A stretch of DNA of 49,784 nt from Acanthaster planci (lineage: Eukaryota > Echinodermata > Asteroidea > Valvatida > Acanthasteridae): assembly GCF_001949145.1 (NCBI RefSeq), contig NW_019091603.1, forward strand, positions 23,854 through 73,637, in the 5' to 3' direction. This document shows positions 1 through 11,745 of the stretch, one piece after another (within the stretch, counting starts at the first letter, position 1; each line of letters begins with the position of its first letter). The translations under genes and the position numbers were made by a program. Under the pieces are notes generated by a model. The model searched no databases. It was not told where the DNA came from and saw only the letters and a list, made by a program, of their open reading frames with translations.

Positions 1-1320
1 TCCAATTCCTTAATTTCATGGCTCTCAGGACTCTCTAATATAGAATATTTTGAGTGTATAACTTTTATCAATGAGCTCGGCGGACATATTTAGGGCCTGT
101 TTGCGAGGGTGCACCCATAATGGAAGGTCAACGGGAATGCAGTGCGCCCATTAGCAGACGCTTGCCCCCATTAGAAATCGGCTGGCAGATTTTCACTGCG
201 TGAGGGCAGCATTCCAAGGACCACAACATGAATGTCCCAAAAGGTGACTTTTGGAGATTCAAATTTTTTACATACTTTCACTGATTTCTAATCAACAGGG
301 ACATTTCAGACGAAATAATTTCACAGGTTGATTACTATTCCATCTCTATACCAGTTATGCTTTCAGATAAAAATCAAGTATGACCCCACCTTTAATGGAT
401 CAAGTACATCATGATTACCCGTACTTTTAAGGAAATTTAAAGGCAAAGATTGTGACAAAGATTGTGTGGTTTTAATCATTACATTTTAAGCTATCCCAGG
501 ACTCTTGTTCATAGATCACCCCATGAATAAAGGGTCCAAAGTGGGACATAGAGGACAAGATTTGAGAACTGTTTTTATGCCTTGTGGTAAGTTCTTTATG
601 TTCCATAACACATGCAGTATAGGGAGTGCATTTTGGATTTTCGATAGAAAAGTGTTATTACAGAACTCCCTGTAATGCATGCCAATTGAGAACAATGAAT
701 ACTGAGTACTTTTAAGTTGTAGCAAAAACAAAATCACACATTTCAGAACCAAGTAAACTTAAATCCAGAGTTTTTTAATCCCACTTACCATAATGAACAA
801 TCTATAACTACATGCTAAATATTTAACCCCAAAATAAGAAAAATATATGTATTGCTATTTTTCTTCAGGGAGTAACCACAAATCATAAACTTAGTAAAAA
901 GACCTACGTGGCCTCATAGTTAAGTAAACAATCCTTTAATTTAAAGTGTATCCATTTTTACTTGTAACATAACTGAGTGGCCTTAAAATTGACCTACTTA
1001 CATTTGGGCTATCATGTTATTAACTAAATGATAAATAAAATGACTTTGACAAGGACAGTTTAAGATTGCAGTATATGGGAATTAAGGCAGAAATGCTGGT
1101 TATAGTGGCACAAAGCATAAAGCACATTTTTGTTGTGAAAAATGAATTACAAAGCATTTCTTTTCCACTATTTACTTCTGTAAATAAAGAAAGAACAAAA
1201 TCATTTGCTAAATTATTCATGAAACAAGAATGAAGTCCAAAATAGCACAAACACTCAGCCAAACCCACGTCTAAGCCCACAAGTTTAATTTTGCATATTA
1301 AAAGCACAAGAGTTGTCGTT
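1..1320. other. AT-rich sequence downstream of the host gene, no gene recognised
   Basis: This stretch lies beyond the 3' end of the minus-strand POGLUT1 gene. Short open frames exist on both strands (for example 516-752 and 1020-1400 on minus), but none shows a recognisable domain or a splice-site framework. The first 240 bases are more GC-rich than the rest. I see no repeat boundary or RNA gene here. Confidence 0.5.
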
Positions 1321-1324
1321 TCAG

Positions 1325-2295
1325 CCATGGTGACCTTTACTACCGACCTTCCAGGCTTAAATGCAATAAGCTTGTTGGATGAAGGAAACAGGTTCTGCAC
1401 AAAATTTTTCTCAAGTTACTGCACTGACAAGATTACTATAGTTTAAAGGAACCAGGCAATAGAAATATTTTCATGAATTTTATTGAAAACCCTTGAAATT
1501 GCACATTTGGGTTTCAATTAACCTCATTTTAAAATTTTGTTTTGCAATTTTACCCCTTGTTTTGATGCCTTTTTGGTTTTTCTGCTAATGCTATTTGCAG
1601 ATTCACGAACAAAACTGTGATGTCATCAGGGGCACTGAATCTTACTGGTGCACTGATTTGTACACAGAAAATCTCTAGATTTTTTTTACCACTGCTATGG
1701 CAGATTTCATTTTCTTTGGCAATTTATTGCTAAGTATATGGCAATAATCCAGCAAAAGCCTTTTTTACAGAAATGTTCCCAGATAGCAAATTTTTGGTTC
1801 ACAATTTGAACCTGAAAACATGCAACCTGAACCATGTCTTCCCGGATTCACATCAAAGCAAAAGCACCCTCACTTGCCAGAAATGCTTGGTCATGTTTAA
1901 AAAAGTGCACCGTTCAATTCACGTAATTAAAAAAAGATGTCATTCTTCATACATTGAAGAAGAGTACAGAGATACACAAAAGGTGATTCTAATAAAAATT
2001 CATTTCCAGGGTCCTTCAGGTAAAGTGACTTTGACCATCGACGTTCAGATCCAAATGCAACAGGCCTCCTAGTATCATCAAGAGCAAGCCACATAATAGA
2101 AGAGAAATTCAAATGCTAAGTATTTCTCAAGTCATCACACTGACAACCTTTCTATTTGACCTTGACCTTTGGGCCTAAAATGTGATCAGTTTTCTTGGAT
2201 CACCAAGAGTAATCCATAAACCAAACTTGAAGTTCTTACGGAAAGATATTCTCAATTTACACTGACAAGAATATTGTGGACACACACCCATGGAT
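1325..2295 (+). repeat. Degenerate paragraph-type dispersed repeat
   Basis: Three diverged segments share one layout: a phrase like tttgaccttgacctttgg, then an aatc(a/c)gtt phrase, then agtatttctcaagt, then cactgacaag. They sit at about 1325-1433, 2025-2145 and 2146-2275. The last runs into a short tgg-atgg-acaagg tail like the acggacgg tails of similar invertebrate repeats. I recall this paragraph style from marine invertebrate genomes but cannot name the family. There is no coding potential. Confidence 0.55.
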
Positions 2296-3279
2296 GGACA
2301 AGGCAGAAATAATATGCCCCTTTATAAAGTTCACTGGTAAGGCATAAAAATCATTTCAATTAACATAATTGATAACATCCAACTGTTCCACAAAGGAAAG
2401 GTTTTGAAAAGTAGCAAAAAGACAATGACTGAATACAACCAGTAAACATGGATACCCAACAGGGTCCTTTTGTGGTGCCCCCCAGTTGATTTTGGAGGAG
2501 GCAAATTCAGTGTTGGGAAAAAATATCTTGAAGTTTTTAGACAAAATATAGACACAAATATAGGCTCCCAACTTCTTTTTTATGATGACTGCCGCAAACA
2601 AAGAATATTTTCTTGCCCCTGCTTCATTTTGTAAAAGATCCTGTTGTCAACAGTTCTCTGAAAGTTTACTTTTTGAAACCGAAAATACAATACATTAGTT
2701 TGCCATTTTTTATCTGAGTGGACATCTTTGCTCATGAACAAGAACTGACATAGATGATGGAAATATTCTAGGCTGAGTGAATTGATTGCCAGATTTCATC
2801 CACTTACTGTACCTAAATCTCGAATGAACTTAACAAAAAGCCAGTTCCCCATGCTCTTCATTTTTCCGGTGAAATACATGTTTACTCTTTTCAGTCCACC
2901 CAAAAAGAACCTGCATTACTGAAATCAAGCTCCTTCTCGACAAGAATCTGGTTCTAACTCCAATGCCTTTTACTTCCAAAATGCAGACATTCATGTAATT
3001 TCATCATCATATTACTGTCCTTGGAAATAATTGAAAAATTGTTTCACTTTTTGGAAATATTTCTATAAGCAGTTTTTTGTGCAGCCCCTAATTATCTGTT
3101 ATTTAACCTACTTACCGTTTTTTAAAAAGTTCCCCCAGTTATTTTAACATCTAAATCACAAGCAATTGAAATATCTTTTCAATTCAATGCTAATAAATGA
3201 AATTCATTGATGTTTCTCGAAATCAATATTTGGTATCGAGTTTCATGCTGTGTGGGGCACAAATTCAAATAATGTGGCA
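2296..3279. other. AT-rich sequence 3' of POGLUT1, nothing recognised
   Basis: No domain, repeat boundary or RNA gene is visible. It lies just downstream of the predicted poly(A) site of the minus-strand gene and is probably intergenic or alternative 3' UTR. Confidence 0.4.
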
Positions 3280-3285
3280 TTTATT
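3280..3285 (-). terminator. Candidate poly(A) signal of POGLUT1
   Basis: On the minus strand this reads AATAAA, about 93 nt after the stop codon at 3380-3378. It is the first canonical signal downstream of the stop and would give a very short 3' UTR. Not confirmed by transcript data. Confidence 0.55.
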
Positions 3286-3377
3286 TCAAGAAATGTAAAA
3301 AAAATATGACAGCATATATTTGTATGAAAATAGAACAGATTGACATCAGATTTACCATACACTGTATGGTTTATGTT

Positions 3378-3522
3378 TTATTTTTCCTTTGGCAGTATCT
3401 GCTGCAATTCCTGGTTTCGTACCACTTTATACTTTATGAGTTTAGAATATTCCTTCAGTAGCTTTTTCCAGTAACATGTTACATCCTCCATATGAAGGTG
3501 ATTCCATATGAAGTCCCGTCCT
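3378..3522 (-). CDS. POGLUT1: POGLUT1 terminal coding exon (protein O-glucosyltransferase 1)
   Basis: Last coding exon of the GT90/CAP10-family ER glycosyltransferase that transfers glucose (in some orthologues also xylose) to serines of Notch EGF repeats. Minus-strand acceptor ttttgttacag precedes the exon at 3523-3524. The exon supplies the third base of a split Arg codon, then 47 residues beginning [18 protein letters not shown], then TAA. The NHLxMxDxTCYWxxLLxEYSK pattern matches the C-terminal helices of POGLUT1 rather than POGLUT2/3. The protein ends ILPKEK: the KDEL/KTEL-type ER retrieval signal known at the end of fly and vertebrate orthologues is absent. Phase joins perfectly to the exon at 26630-26686, across a 23,107-bp intron. 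Confidence 0.95.
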
Positions 3523-3948
3523 CTGTAACAAAAGAACCACAGAAAAAATTACGAGAATCATTTTCTAATTTGTGGTCTAGAAAGTTTTTAGGGGTATTGA
3601 GAAAATTAGGGTGTTGTGTCATATCTGTTACAAATGATGTGTGTCAACAAGTATTAACATCCCATATCAAATGTCTCCAAAACAATTCTAGGTAATTTCC
3701 AGTCTTAGGACCGGCCTCGAAGCCAGTTCCAAAGCCTTGGCCTTGGTACCCTCTGGACTCAAAGAAGAAGTCGAGGCTGGTTTGAGGCCACCTGTTTTGA
3801 GTCAGTTATCTGAGCTTTTACTTTCCCCTAAATTTTCTCATAACAAAGTAAACTGCAACATGCATGTACACACACATGCTATGAAACCTAGACTCCCTGA
3901 TGACGTGTGCAGCTAAATAGTTTTTTATCCCCAGGGAACATTCTTATT
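3523..3948. other. Start of the POGLUT1 last intron (3' side), nothing recognised
   Basis: Intronic sequence between the terminal exon acceptor and the CRE-repeat arm. A stretch at about 3705-3800 is GC-richer and rich in ggcctcgaagcc-like and agtcgaggctgg-like phrases, suggesting a decayed mobile element that I cannot classify. Confidence 0.4.
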
Positions 3949-4021
3949 AGCTGTTTTGGTTCACAGCCAGAAAAGTTATTGTTTTCATTATTAGCTGCTT
4001 CGGTATACAGCCGAAGCAGCT
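3949..4021 (+). repeat. Tandem pair of 29-nt hairpins at the outer end of the left arm
   Basis: 3993-4021 is a perfect 11-bp stem (agctgcttcgg and ccgaagcagct) around a 7-nt loop. 3949-3977 is a diverged copy with the same 11-7-11 layout, 44 bp upstream. Both are preceded by tt and followed by attg(t/c)ttt. A further degenerate copy is at 4116-4142. The same layout recurs inverted at 24752-24780 and 26143-26171. Confidence 0.85.
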
Positions 4022-7000
4022 ATTGCTTTTGTAGAAGTTTTTTTTGAAGACCTTCTTCTTCTTGGCTTTTTCGGAATTTTGCAAAAAAGGCATTCTTTTT
4101 GTCAAGGGTTTTTTTAGCTGTTTCCGCAAGAGCCGGCAAAGCTTTTGTTTTCGTTAAAGTTTTTTTTTACTTTTTCGCAATTTTGTGAAAAAGGCATTCT
4201 TTTTGTTCTTTTTTTTGCTTCTTCTTCTGCTCAAAAGCCCATTTGTTTTGTACATGTTTTTTGTCACCGCCACTTTAGTGCTTTTGCAACTTTCGATCTT
4301 CATCAAACTTATACCAAGGAAAAACCCTTAAACGTCATGATGATGTCATCAAGCGACTTATTATCGATTTTTCAATATTTATTTTAGCCCACTGACTTTG
4401 TTCATGTTTTTGAGGCACCATTTCCGTACCTTAGTAATTGTTTATCGTCATCAAACTTACAGCAAGCACTAACTATAAAGCGAATATAATTCTGAAATAT
4501 TTACGTCATGATGACATCATTAAGTGATTTATTATTAAATTCTGAATATTTAAATATTCTGTTAAATGTATAAAAATCCATATAAAATAAACTGTGGCCT
4601 CCCGCAATATCCTGTTTACGGCAAGTGCCAGGATAAAATGTGGTCTTCAATTCATCTTATGTGGGTCAAATCACGTGACCCTTCCTTCTGGTCGAAACCG
4701 GAAGTGGCCTTATTGTTTAAAAGTGGTAATAGGTATCAAGTTGTTTTCAACAGTGCTTGTCTGTTGGGTCAAAGTATTCTTCAAATCATCCACTGATGAT
4801 GTCACCTAGTTGTCGAGTGCCCTCTAGCGACAGGTTGAAAATTCTGAAAAATGAATTTTGAATTGATGTCTGTGGTGAAGTTTGTCTGAATCACCTGAAA
4901 ATCGATGTAGATGACCATCTTGACCCAATCAATATGTGTGTAAAGTTTGGGGCTGATAACGTCATCAGGAAAACAAAGTTACAATAAAAACTTCTTTTAT
5001 TCCTCAAAATTCGGTAAAAAATCAACCGTAAGAGATATAAGCGTGAACTGTGCATGAGATGACAGCTAAAACATTGAAGTCAGCTGCATGAAGTGCATAA
5101 CTGGTGTACTTTTTCACACACGTGAAGCGCCGTTGACAAAAAACCCCTAAATATAAATTGCCAACTCGAAAATCCCATTAGCATGCTGTCCATATATGTT
5201 ACTATGCACGTGTGGATGCCCAATATCTGCCTGCAACATAGATGGCGCGCACAAGTGTCTTATAGAGGAAAAGTGACCTCATGTTATGATGATAATATCA
5301 TGCGACAAGTCATGGGACTTTAAAGATGCACTCTTTACTGACCCGTATCTCTTGAACTGCAATTTAATAGGGTTGAAACCTTGCATATTACTTCAGGACA
5401 AAGTGTTTTAGAGGACTGTTGACCCGATGTGATGATGATGATATCACGTGACATGTCACATGACACTATAGGTACCATCTTTAAACTTCTTTATCTCCTG
5501 AAGTACACATCCAATCGTGTTGTAACTTTGCATGTAACTGGAAAACGAAGTATTTTACAGCAATATTGATCTCACGTGATGATGACATCATGTGACAGGT
5601 CACGTACAATTAAAAGTTATCCATTGCATGCATGTCTGATCAGAATGGAATGTTCAACCTTTAAAAGACATTGTTCTTTTTAAATTATAGTTGCATCAAG
5701 GATGGACTCAAATGGTGATATGATACAGTTAAAATGATGTCATTATGACAATAATGAATTTATTAATGATTTTGGGGTTTTGTTTCAAATTGACTTTCAA
5801 CACAGATATATAGCCAATATATTTTGGCAACTCAGCTGTATTCCATGAAACTGTAATATTATCATATCAGAGCTATTTTTTACAAACATTCTTCTTTTAT
5901 AATACGATTTCACTAAAACAGCCAAATCTGAAACAGCCTGTGTTTCTTTTTTTTTTTTTTCTTTTTAGCTGTTTCGGCAAGACCTTTGGACAATCATCCA
6001 AGGATGGTCTTCAAAGAAATTTGTGATGATGACGTCATCACGTGATTTCTTTTTGAATTTTGAATATTTAAATTTTCCCATTGACTTTCTACACGTTTTC
6101 AAGGCATAATTTTAAAACCTTTGCGATGTTTGATCGTTATCAAAGTTACAGCCAACAAAGACCCTGATGCAAGAGTTATTGTAAGTAAATGACGTCATGA
6201 TGACGTCATCATGTTATTTAGTATTGATGTTTCAATATTTATTTCAGCCCATTGACTTTGTACATGTTTTCGAGTCAGCATTTAGGTTAGTTTGAGAGGT
6301 TAGATCAACTTCAAAGTTACAGGCAACAAAGACCCTGATGAAAGAATTTTGCTAAATTTAAGACGTTATGATGATGTCATCACCTATTTTTAAATTGATT
6401 TTTTGGATATTTAGTCTTCCCTTAGGTTTTGTACACGTTTTTCATCAGTCTGTCCTCGGCACTTTGGTCAATCTGAATTATTTCCTTCAATGTACACTTG
6501 AAGTCTCTAATGAAGAGAGGCTTCCAAAGAAAAAATTGTGAAAAAATCAGGGGTCACGTGATATGAGATTAAAGCCGGAGTTTACCCCATAGGTTTTGTA
6601 CACGTTTTTCTACTACGCAATATTATCTATCTTAATGAGAGTAGTGCTGAACTTCGGCTGAGAATTGTTCTGAGAATGAAAAAAAAAAATAGTATTTTTT
6701 TGTCTTCATTTGATTAAATGTCTACCCAAGAGTCTGAATATCAAATATTTCAGAATTTTCTTTCAGTTTAAACGCAAATCACATGACATCATAAAGGAGC
6801 AGCTTTGGTGACGTCACCAAGTGATTTATTATTAAATTATGAATATTTAAATATCATGTTAATGTTGTAAAACTCCATATAAAATTGACTGTGGCCTCCC
6901 GCAGCATTCTGTTTGCGGCAAGTGCCAAAGTAAAATTGGGTGTTCAATTCATCTCGTGTGGGTCAAATCACGTGACCCTTATTTCCCGTTGAAACTGGAA

Positions 7001-7506
7001 GTGGACTTGTTGTTCAATTAATAAAAAATTGGTAATAGGTGTCAAGTTATTTTCAATGGCATTACTCTGTTGGGGTATAGCATTCTTCAAATCATCTACT
7101 GATGAAATCACGTAGTTGCCGAGCGCCCTCTAGCGACAGGTTAAAAATTCTAAAAAATGAATTTTGAATGGATGCTGTGGCAAAGTTTGTCCAAATCGCC
7201 TGAAAATTGATGTAGATGATGATCTTAACCGAGGTAACACATGTGTGACAGTTGGGGCTGATGACGTCATCTGATTGGAAGTTATGATAAAAAGTTCTTT
7301 TATTCTTCAAATTTCGATTTAAAATCAACCGTAACAGATTTAAGCATGAACTGTTCATTAAATGATAGCTTAAACATTCAAGTCAACTGCATGTAGTGCA
7401 TAAAGTAGTGTACTTCTTCATACAGATGAAGCGCTGACGACGAAAACCCCCTTAAAATATTTGCAAACTCGAAAATCTCTTTCACGTACTGTGGATAAGC
7501 TGCTGT

Positions 7507-7734
7507 TTGTGCGGGCGGTCAATATCTGCCTGTAACATGTTGCTGCAGCAGCGCACAGTAAGTAGGGCATATACTCAGGACCTGGCAAATTGCCAAGCGC
7601 GTAGTGCCGAGAGCAAATCCCATTGTATGGAACGCCAAAAGGGACAAATGTTTAAAATCTCTAACCTGTGCACTTTCCCCAACAATAATGTTGTGAATTG
7701 TACATGTTTGATTGGTTTGAAACCTGGCAGATAG
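7507..7734 (+). other. Small ORF inside the left arm, conserved in the right arm
   Basis: A 75-residue open frame whose core reads CMERQKGQMFKI followed by NLC four residues on. The equivalent piece of the right arm (21986-21705, minus) keeps an open frame of 93 codons with the same core. In the core, four of five base differences between the copies are third-position synonymous. There is no recognised domain and no evidence of transcription. It may simply be repeat sequence that happens to stay open. Confidence 0.3.
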
Positions 7735-10700
7735 TTAGAAAGGGAAGGTTTTTAAATGGAGATTGACCTCAGTTGATGACAATATCGTCAGCAAACGAGT
7801 CACGTGACATTTAAGTTTGATCCTTTCAAGTACTATATTTTCTGAAGTACATGTCCAATTGGGTTCAAACCTTGCATATATCTTTAAAGGGAAGTGATTT
7901 AGATGATTATTGACCTTATGTAATGATGACATCATCAGGTGACAAGTCACGTGAAGGTGCACTCTTCTAAGCATTATATCTTGACGTACATGTCGGATTG
8001 GGTTAAAACCTTGTTGATATCTTTGAAAGGAAGTGCTTTAGGAAAAAATTGACCTGATGTGATGATGACGTCATCTTGTGATAAGTCACGTGATATTAAA
8101 GGTGCTCTCCTCAACACACGCTATCTCCTGAAGAACTTATCCGATTCGGTCCAAACCTTCCAGATATCTTAGAAGGCGAGTACTTTAGACAAAAATTGAC
8201 TTGATGTTAAGATGGCTTCGTTGTGACAAGTCATGTGACATTAAAGGTGCACTATTTAAAATACCACATCTTGTGAAATACATGTCCAATTGGGTTCAAA
8301 CCTCCCTGATATCTTGGAAAAGAAAAGATTTAGATGATTAATGATCTCATTTGAGTCCTATGACCTTAAAATTCACTGTTTAAGGCCCTCTATCTCCTTA
8401 AATAAAAATCTCATCGAGTTGAAACTTTGCAGATAACAAGAAAAGGAAGTGTTTTAGCCCAAGATTTACCTCACGTGATGATGACGTCATCAGACGAGGA
8501 GTTAAATTACATAGTACATGTACATGCACTTTTTAAAGCATGCAATTTCCTGAAGTCATTTGCCTGATTGGGTTGAAACCTTGGACCCGAATGGTCATGA
8601 CGTGAAATAATTACACGCTCAGGTTTGTGCAGTAGGTTCGTAGTTCAAATTAACAAAGGAATGTGAAAAAGCCCTCTGTTCTGTTGGCAAACAGACAGAT
8701 GACCTCTAGTTTCTTCTTTGTCTTCTGATGACCCAAATCCCCTTTGTTTTGTACATGTTTCTTCCACCACTGACTTTATTTAGTCTCTTAGCAGCTTTGG
8801 ATATTCATCAAACTTACATCAACGAAGGACCCTTGTCTAAAGATGTGCATAGAACAATGACGTCATGATGACGTCATCAAGTGATTTATTATTGATTTTT
8901 TATTATTTATTGCAGCCCATTGACTTTGTACACATTTTCATGACACCATTTTGGTGATTTGGCCATCTTCAATTGTGACCAAAGTTACAACCAACAAATA
9001 CCCTGATACAAAAAACACATCCAAATGTATGACGTCATGATGACCTCATCAACTGATTTTTTTTTATTTTTCAATATTTATTTCAGCCCCATTGACTTTG
9101 TACATGTTTTTCGAGGCACAATTTGGGTACTTGGCGATATTCAACTGTCATCATAGTTACAGCTAGCAAAGACCTTGATGCAAGTTATAAAATATTTAAT
9201 ATAAAATGAATGACGTCATCACCTTATTTTGTATTGATTTTTGAATACTTTATTTTTCCCCATAGGTTTTGAACACATTTTTCAACAGGCACACTTCGGG
9301 ACGCTGGTCAATCTAACTGATTTCATGTTTGTGCACATTCCTACTCCACCACGTAAAAAGGGTCCCAGAACACGTGCGTCGCCATGACATCATCAGTGGT
9401 CATGTGAGATGAGATTAAAAGTGCAGTTTTCCCCATAGGGATTGTACATGTTTTTACAATACACTATTTTTTAGCATAATGAGTGAGTAGTCCTCAACTT
9501 CGACTGAGAATTACTACCAGAACGAAAAGGAAATCTGACTAAATTTTCCCTTCCGTTCGATTCCTAATATACCCAAGAGTCAGAATATCAAATAATATTT
9601 CATAATTTTTCTGCAGTTTAGACGCAAATCACAACACGAACTTAAAAGAGCAGTTTTTCTGCACACGTGTTTACAGCCCTTTGACTCTATATGCCTTTTC
9701 AAGCCACCATTTTAGTAACTTAGCGATTTTCAATAGTCATCAAAATTACAGCAAACAAAACTGTTATACAATAATGATATCAACATTATGAAGTCGTGAT
9801 GATGTCATCACCTATTTCTTTGTTTTTTTAATGTTTAATTTTCCCCGTATGTTTTGTACACATTTTTCTACTTAACACCAGTGAATAAGTGGTCCTTAAC
9901 TTAAGCTCAAGATAACTATGAGAATGAAAGAGAAATTGTGTGCTTTACGCTCTGTTATTTGGTTTGAAATATACCTGGAAGTCAGAATATCAAGTAATAC
10001 TTCATAAAAATGTTTCAGTTTAAGCGCAAATCACAAGACTTGAATTTAAAGGTGCAGCTTTTCTGCACTGGGTTTTTGAGCTCCTTGACTTTGTACACAC
10101 GTTCAAGCCACCGCTTTCATAACTTAGCGATCTTCAATAGCCATCAAAATTACAGCAAAGACAGTTATGCAATAATGATGCCAAAATTATGAAGTTGTCA
10201 TGATGTCATCATCTATTTGTTATTGATTTTTAAATGTTTAATTTTCCTCATAGGTTTTGTACACGTTTTCTACGACACAGTATTATGGAGCTTAATGAGT
10301 GAGTAGTCCTCAACTTCAACCGAGAATTACTACCAGAACGAAAGAGAAATCAAACTAAATTTTCCCTTTCTTTTGATAACAAATATAGCCTAGAGTAAAA
10401 GTATCAAGTTATGTTAGAAAATGTTTTCAGTTTAAACACAAATCACGAGACATAGGTTTAAAGGAGCAGTTTTTCTGTATGTGTTTTAGCCCATTGAATT
10501 TGTACATGTTTTCAGAGCATCATTTTGGTAATTTAGCGATCTTCAATTGTCATCACAGTTACAGCCAACAAAAAACTCTGATCTAAAACACCAATTTTAT
10601 GATGCCACGATGACGTCACATTCTGATTTTCTAAAATTGATTTTTGAATATTTTATATTCCCATTTGGTTTTAAACATGTTTTTGTTCCACAGCCAGTCT

Positions 10701-10929
10701 TCAACAATTTTCTCGATCTGATTGACTGTGTATTAAATGTGTACTCTTTAAGTCCCCCAGCTAGAGAGGGTCCAAGAACAACATCGGCATAATGACGTCA
10801 TACGGTGTCAGCTTACATAACTATAAAGGAGCAAACTTCAAAGCCTTATATCTCCTGAAGGACATGTCCGACGTGGTTGAAACCTTGCAGGTATCTAAAA
10901 AAGGAAGTGCAATACATCCCACCGGAGTC

Positions 10930-11745
10930 ATTATACTAAGAATTAAGAACTGTTAAACCATCTTGTGGAAACTGTAGATTATGTGCAGTCACACAAATCC
11001 CAAGCTGGTTTTATGATTTTAGGGGATTTTAACCAGACTGATATCAAAGCTCTATGCCTGGGCAATGCACTGAGGCAGATTGTCACAAAGCAAACAAGGG
11101 GCAATGTAGTTTTGGATTATATTGTCACCAATATCCATGAACTTTACTTCGCTCCTGAAGTTAAGGCCCCTGTTGGCTATAGTGATCATAACTGCATCAG
11201 CATAGTGCCCAGGCAAACCAAGCTGCCTCATGTTGTCCGAACTCTCACAGTACAACCTTTGACTCATTCAAAAATTAACCAGTTTGGTTGATGGGTCCAA
11301 GACCAGACATGGGATGAGGTTCACGGAGCAGATGTAATGCAGTCCAAGGTTGATGCATTTATAAAATCCTTAATAATGGCATTGATCTGGCTTTCCATTG
11401 CAAAACGGTGCGACTGCATCCAAGGGACAAACCCTGGATGACAGATAAAGTCAAGGGTCTCATTCAGATGTACAAAAAGATGTTTGCTGCTGGTGATTTA
11501 CAGCTAAGGTGGAAATTGAAAAACCAGGTCAAAATGAGATAAAGAAAGCCAAATCATCTTACAGTGTCAACAGAGTAAGACGATTACACAAGGTAGCACC
11601 GGGGAAATGGCATAGAAATCAGATCACTTACCAACATTAATAAGATTGATACTACATTGTACCATCCACATATCAGGAATTGAACCAAATGACCATGGTG
11701 CTGTTGCTGATGCAATTAACCAACACTTGGCCAGCTTTTCATGAG
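10930..11745 (+). pseudogene. LINE ORF2 fragment: C-terminal endonuclease plus linker
   Basis: The open frame 10965-11291 shows the end of an APE-type endonuclease of Jockey/CR1-like LINEs in order: FMILGDFN, LDYIVTN about 50 residues on, then a catalytic-type YSDHN. A TGA follows QFG. The linker typical of these elements continues through further stops and frameshifts: a PRDKPWMT motif near 11419-11442 and an ADAINQHL motif near 11710-11733. The reverse transcriptase is absent. The left boundary abuts the CRE-repeat arm at about 10915. It is a dead internal fragment, truncated at both ends. Confidence 0.78.

Larger units (their letters stand above)
3949..10915 (+). repeat. Left arm of inverted CRE/E-box paragraph repeat
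   Basis: About 7 kb of one non-coding repeat family, plus orientation. It contains three paragraph types repeated in tandem or alternation: P (about 180 bp: cccattgactttgtacat..., gttacagccaacaaagaccc, then the CRE palindrome, then tgatttattattgat), Q (about 140 bp: tatctcctgaagtacatgtc, gggttgaaaccttgcagata, CRE palindrome, gtcacgtgac) and R (about 250 bp: ccataggttttgtacacg, cttcgnctgagaattact, cccaagagtcngaatatc). Full TGACGTCA occurs about 13 times by eye. Subcopies restart near 3949, 3993, 4116, 5969 and 8700. Segment 4060-5950 is repeated inverted at about 23090-21480 and, diverged, in direct orientation at about 6790-8600. The arm stops inside a Q unit at about 10915, next to a LINE fragment. 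Family unknown to me. Confidence 0.9.

Noticed and set aside
1020-1400. 126-residue minus-strand ORF
   Set aside because: Low-complexity hydrophobic translation overlapping a degenerate dispersed repeat; no domain recognised.
3949-4021. Helitron 3' end (hairpin followed by CTRR)
   Set aside because: Hairpins occur at the start of subcopies and are followed by attgtttt rather than a terminal CTRR. No 5' TC end or Rep/helicase gene is visible.
5300-8600. Regularly spaced repeated phrases reminiscent of a CRISPR array
   Set aside because: Units are 130-250 bp, diverged and internally palindromic, and the window has spliced eukaryotic exons. Spacing and repeat length do not fit CRISPR.
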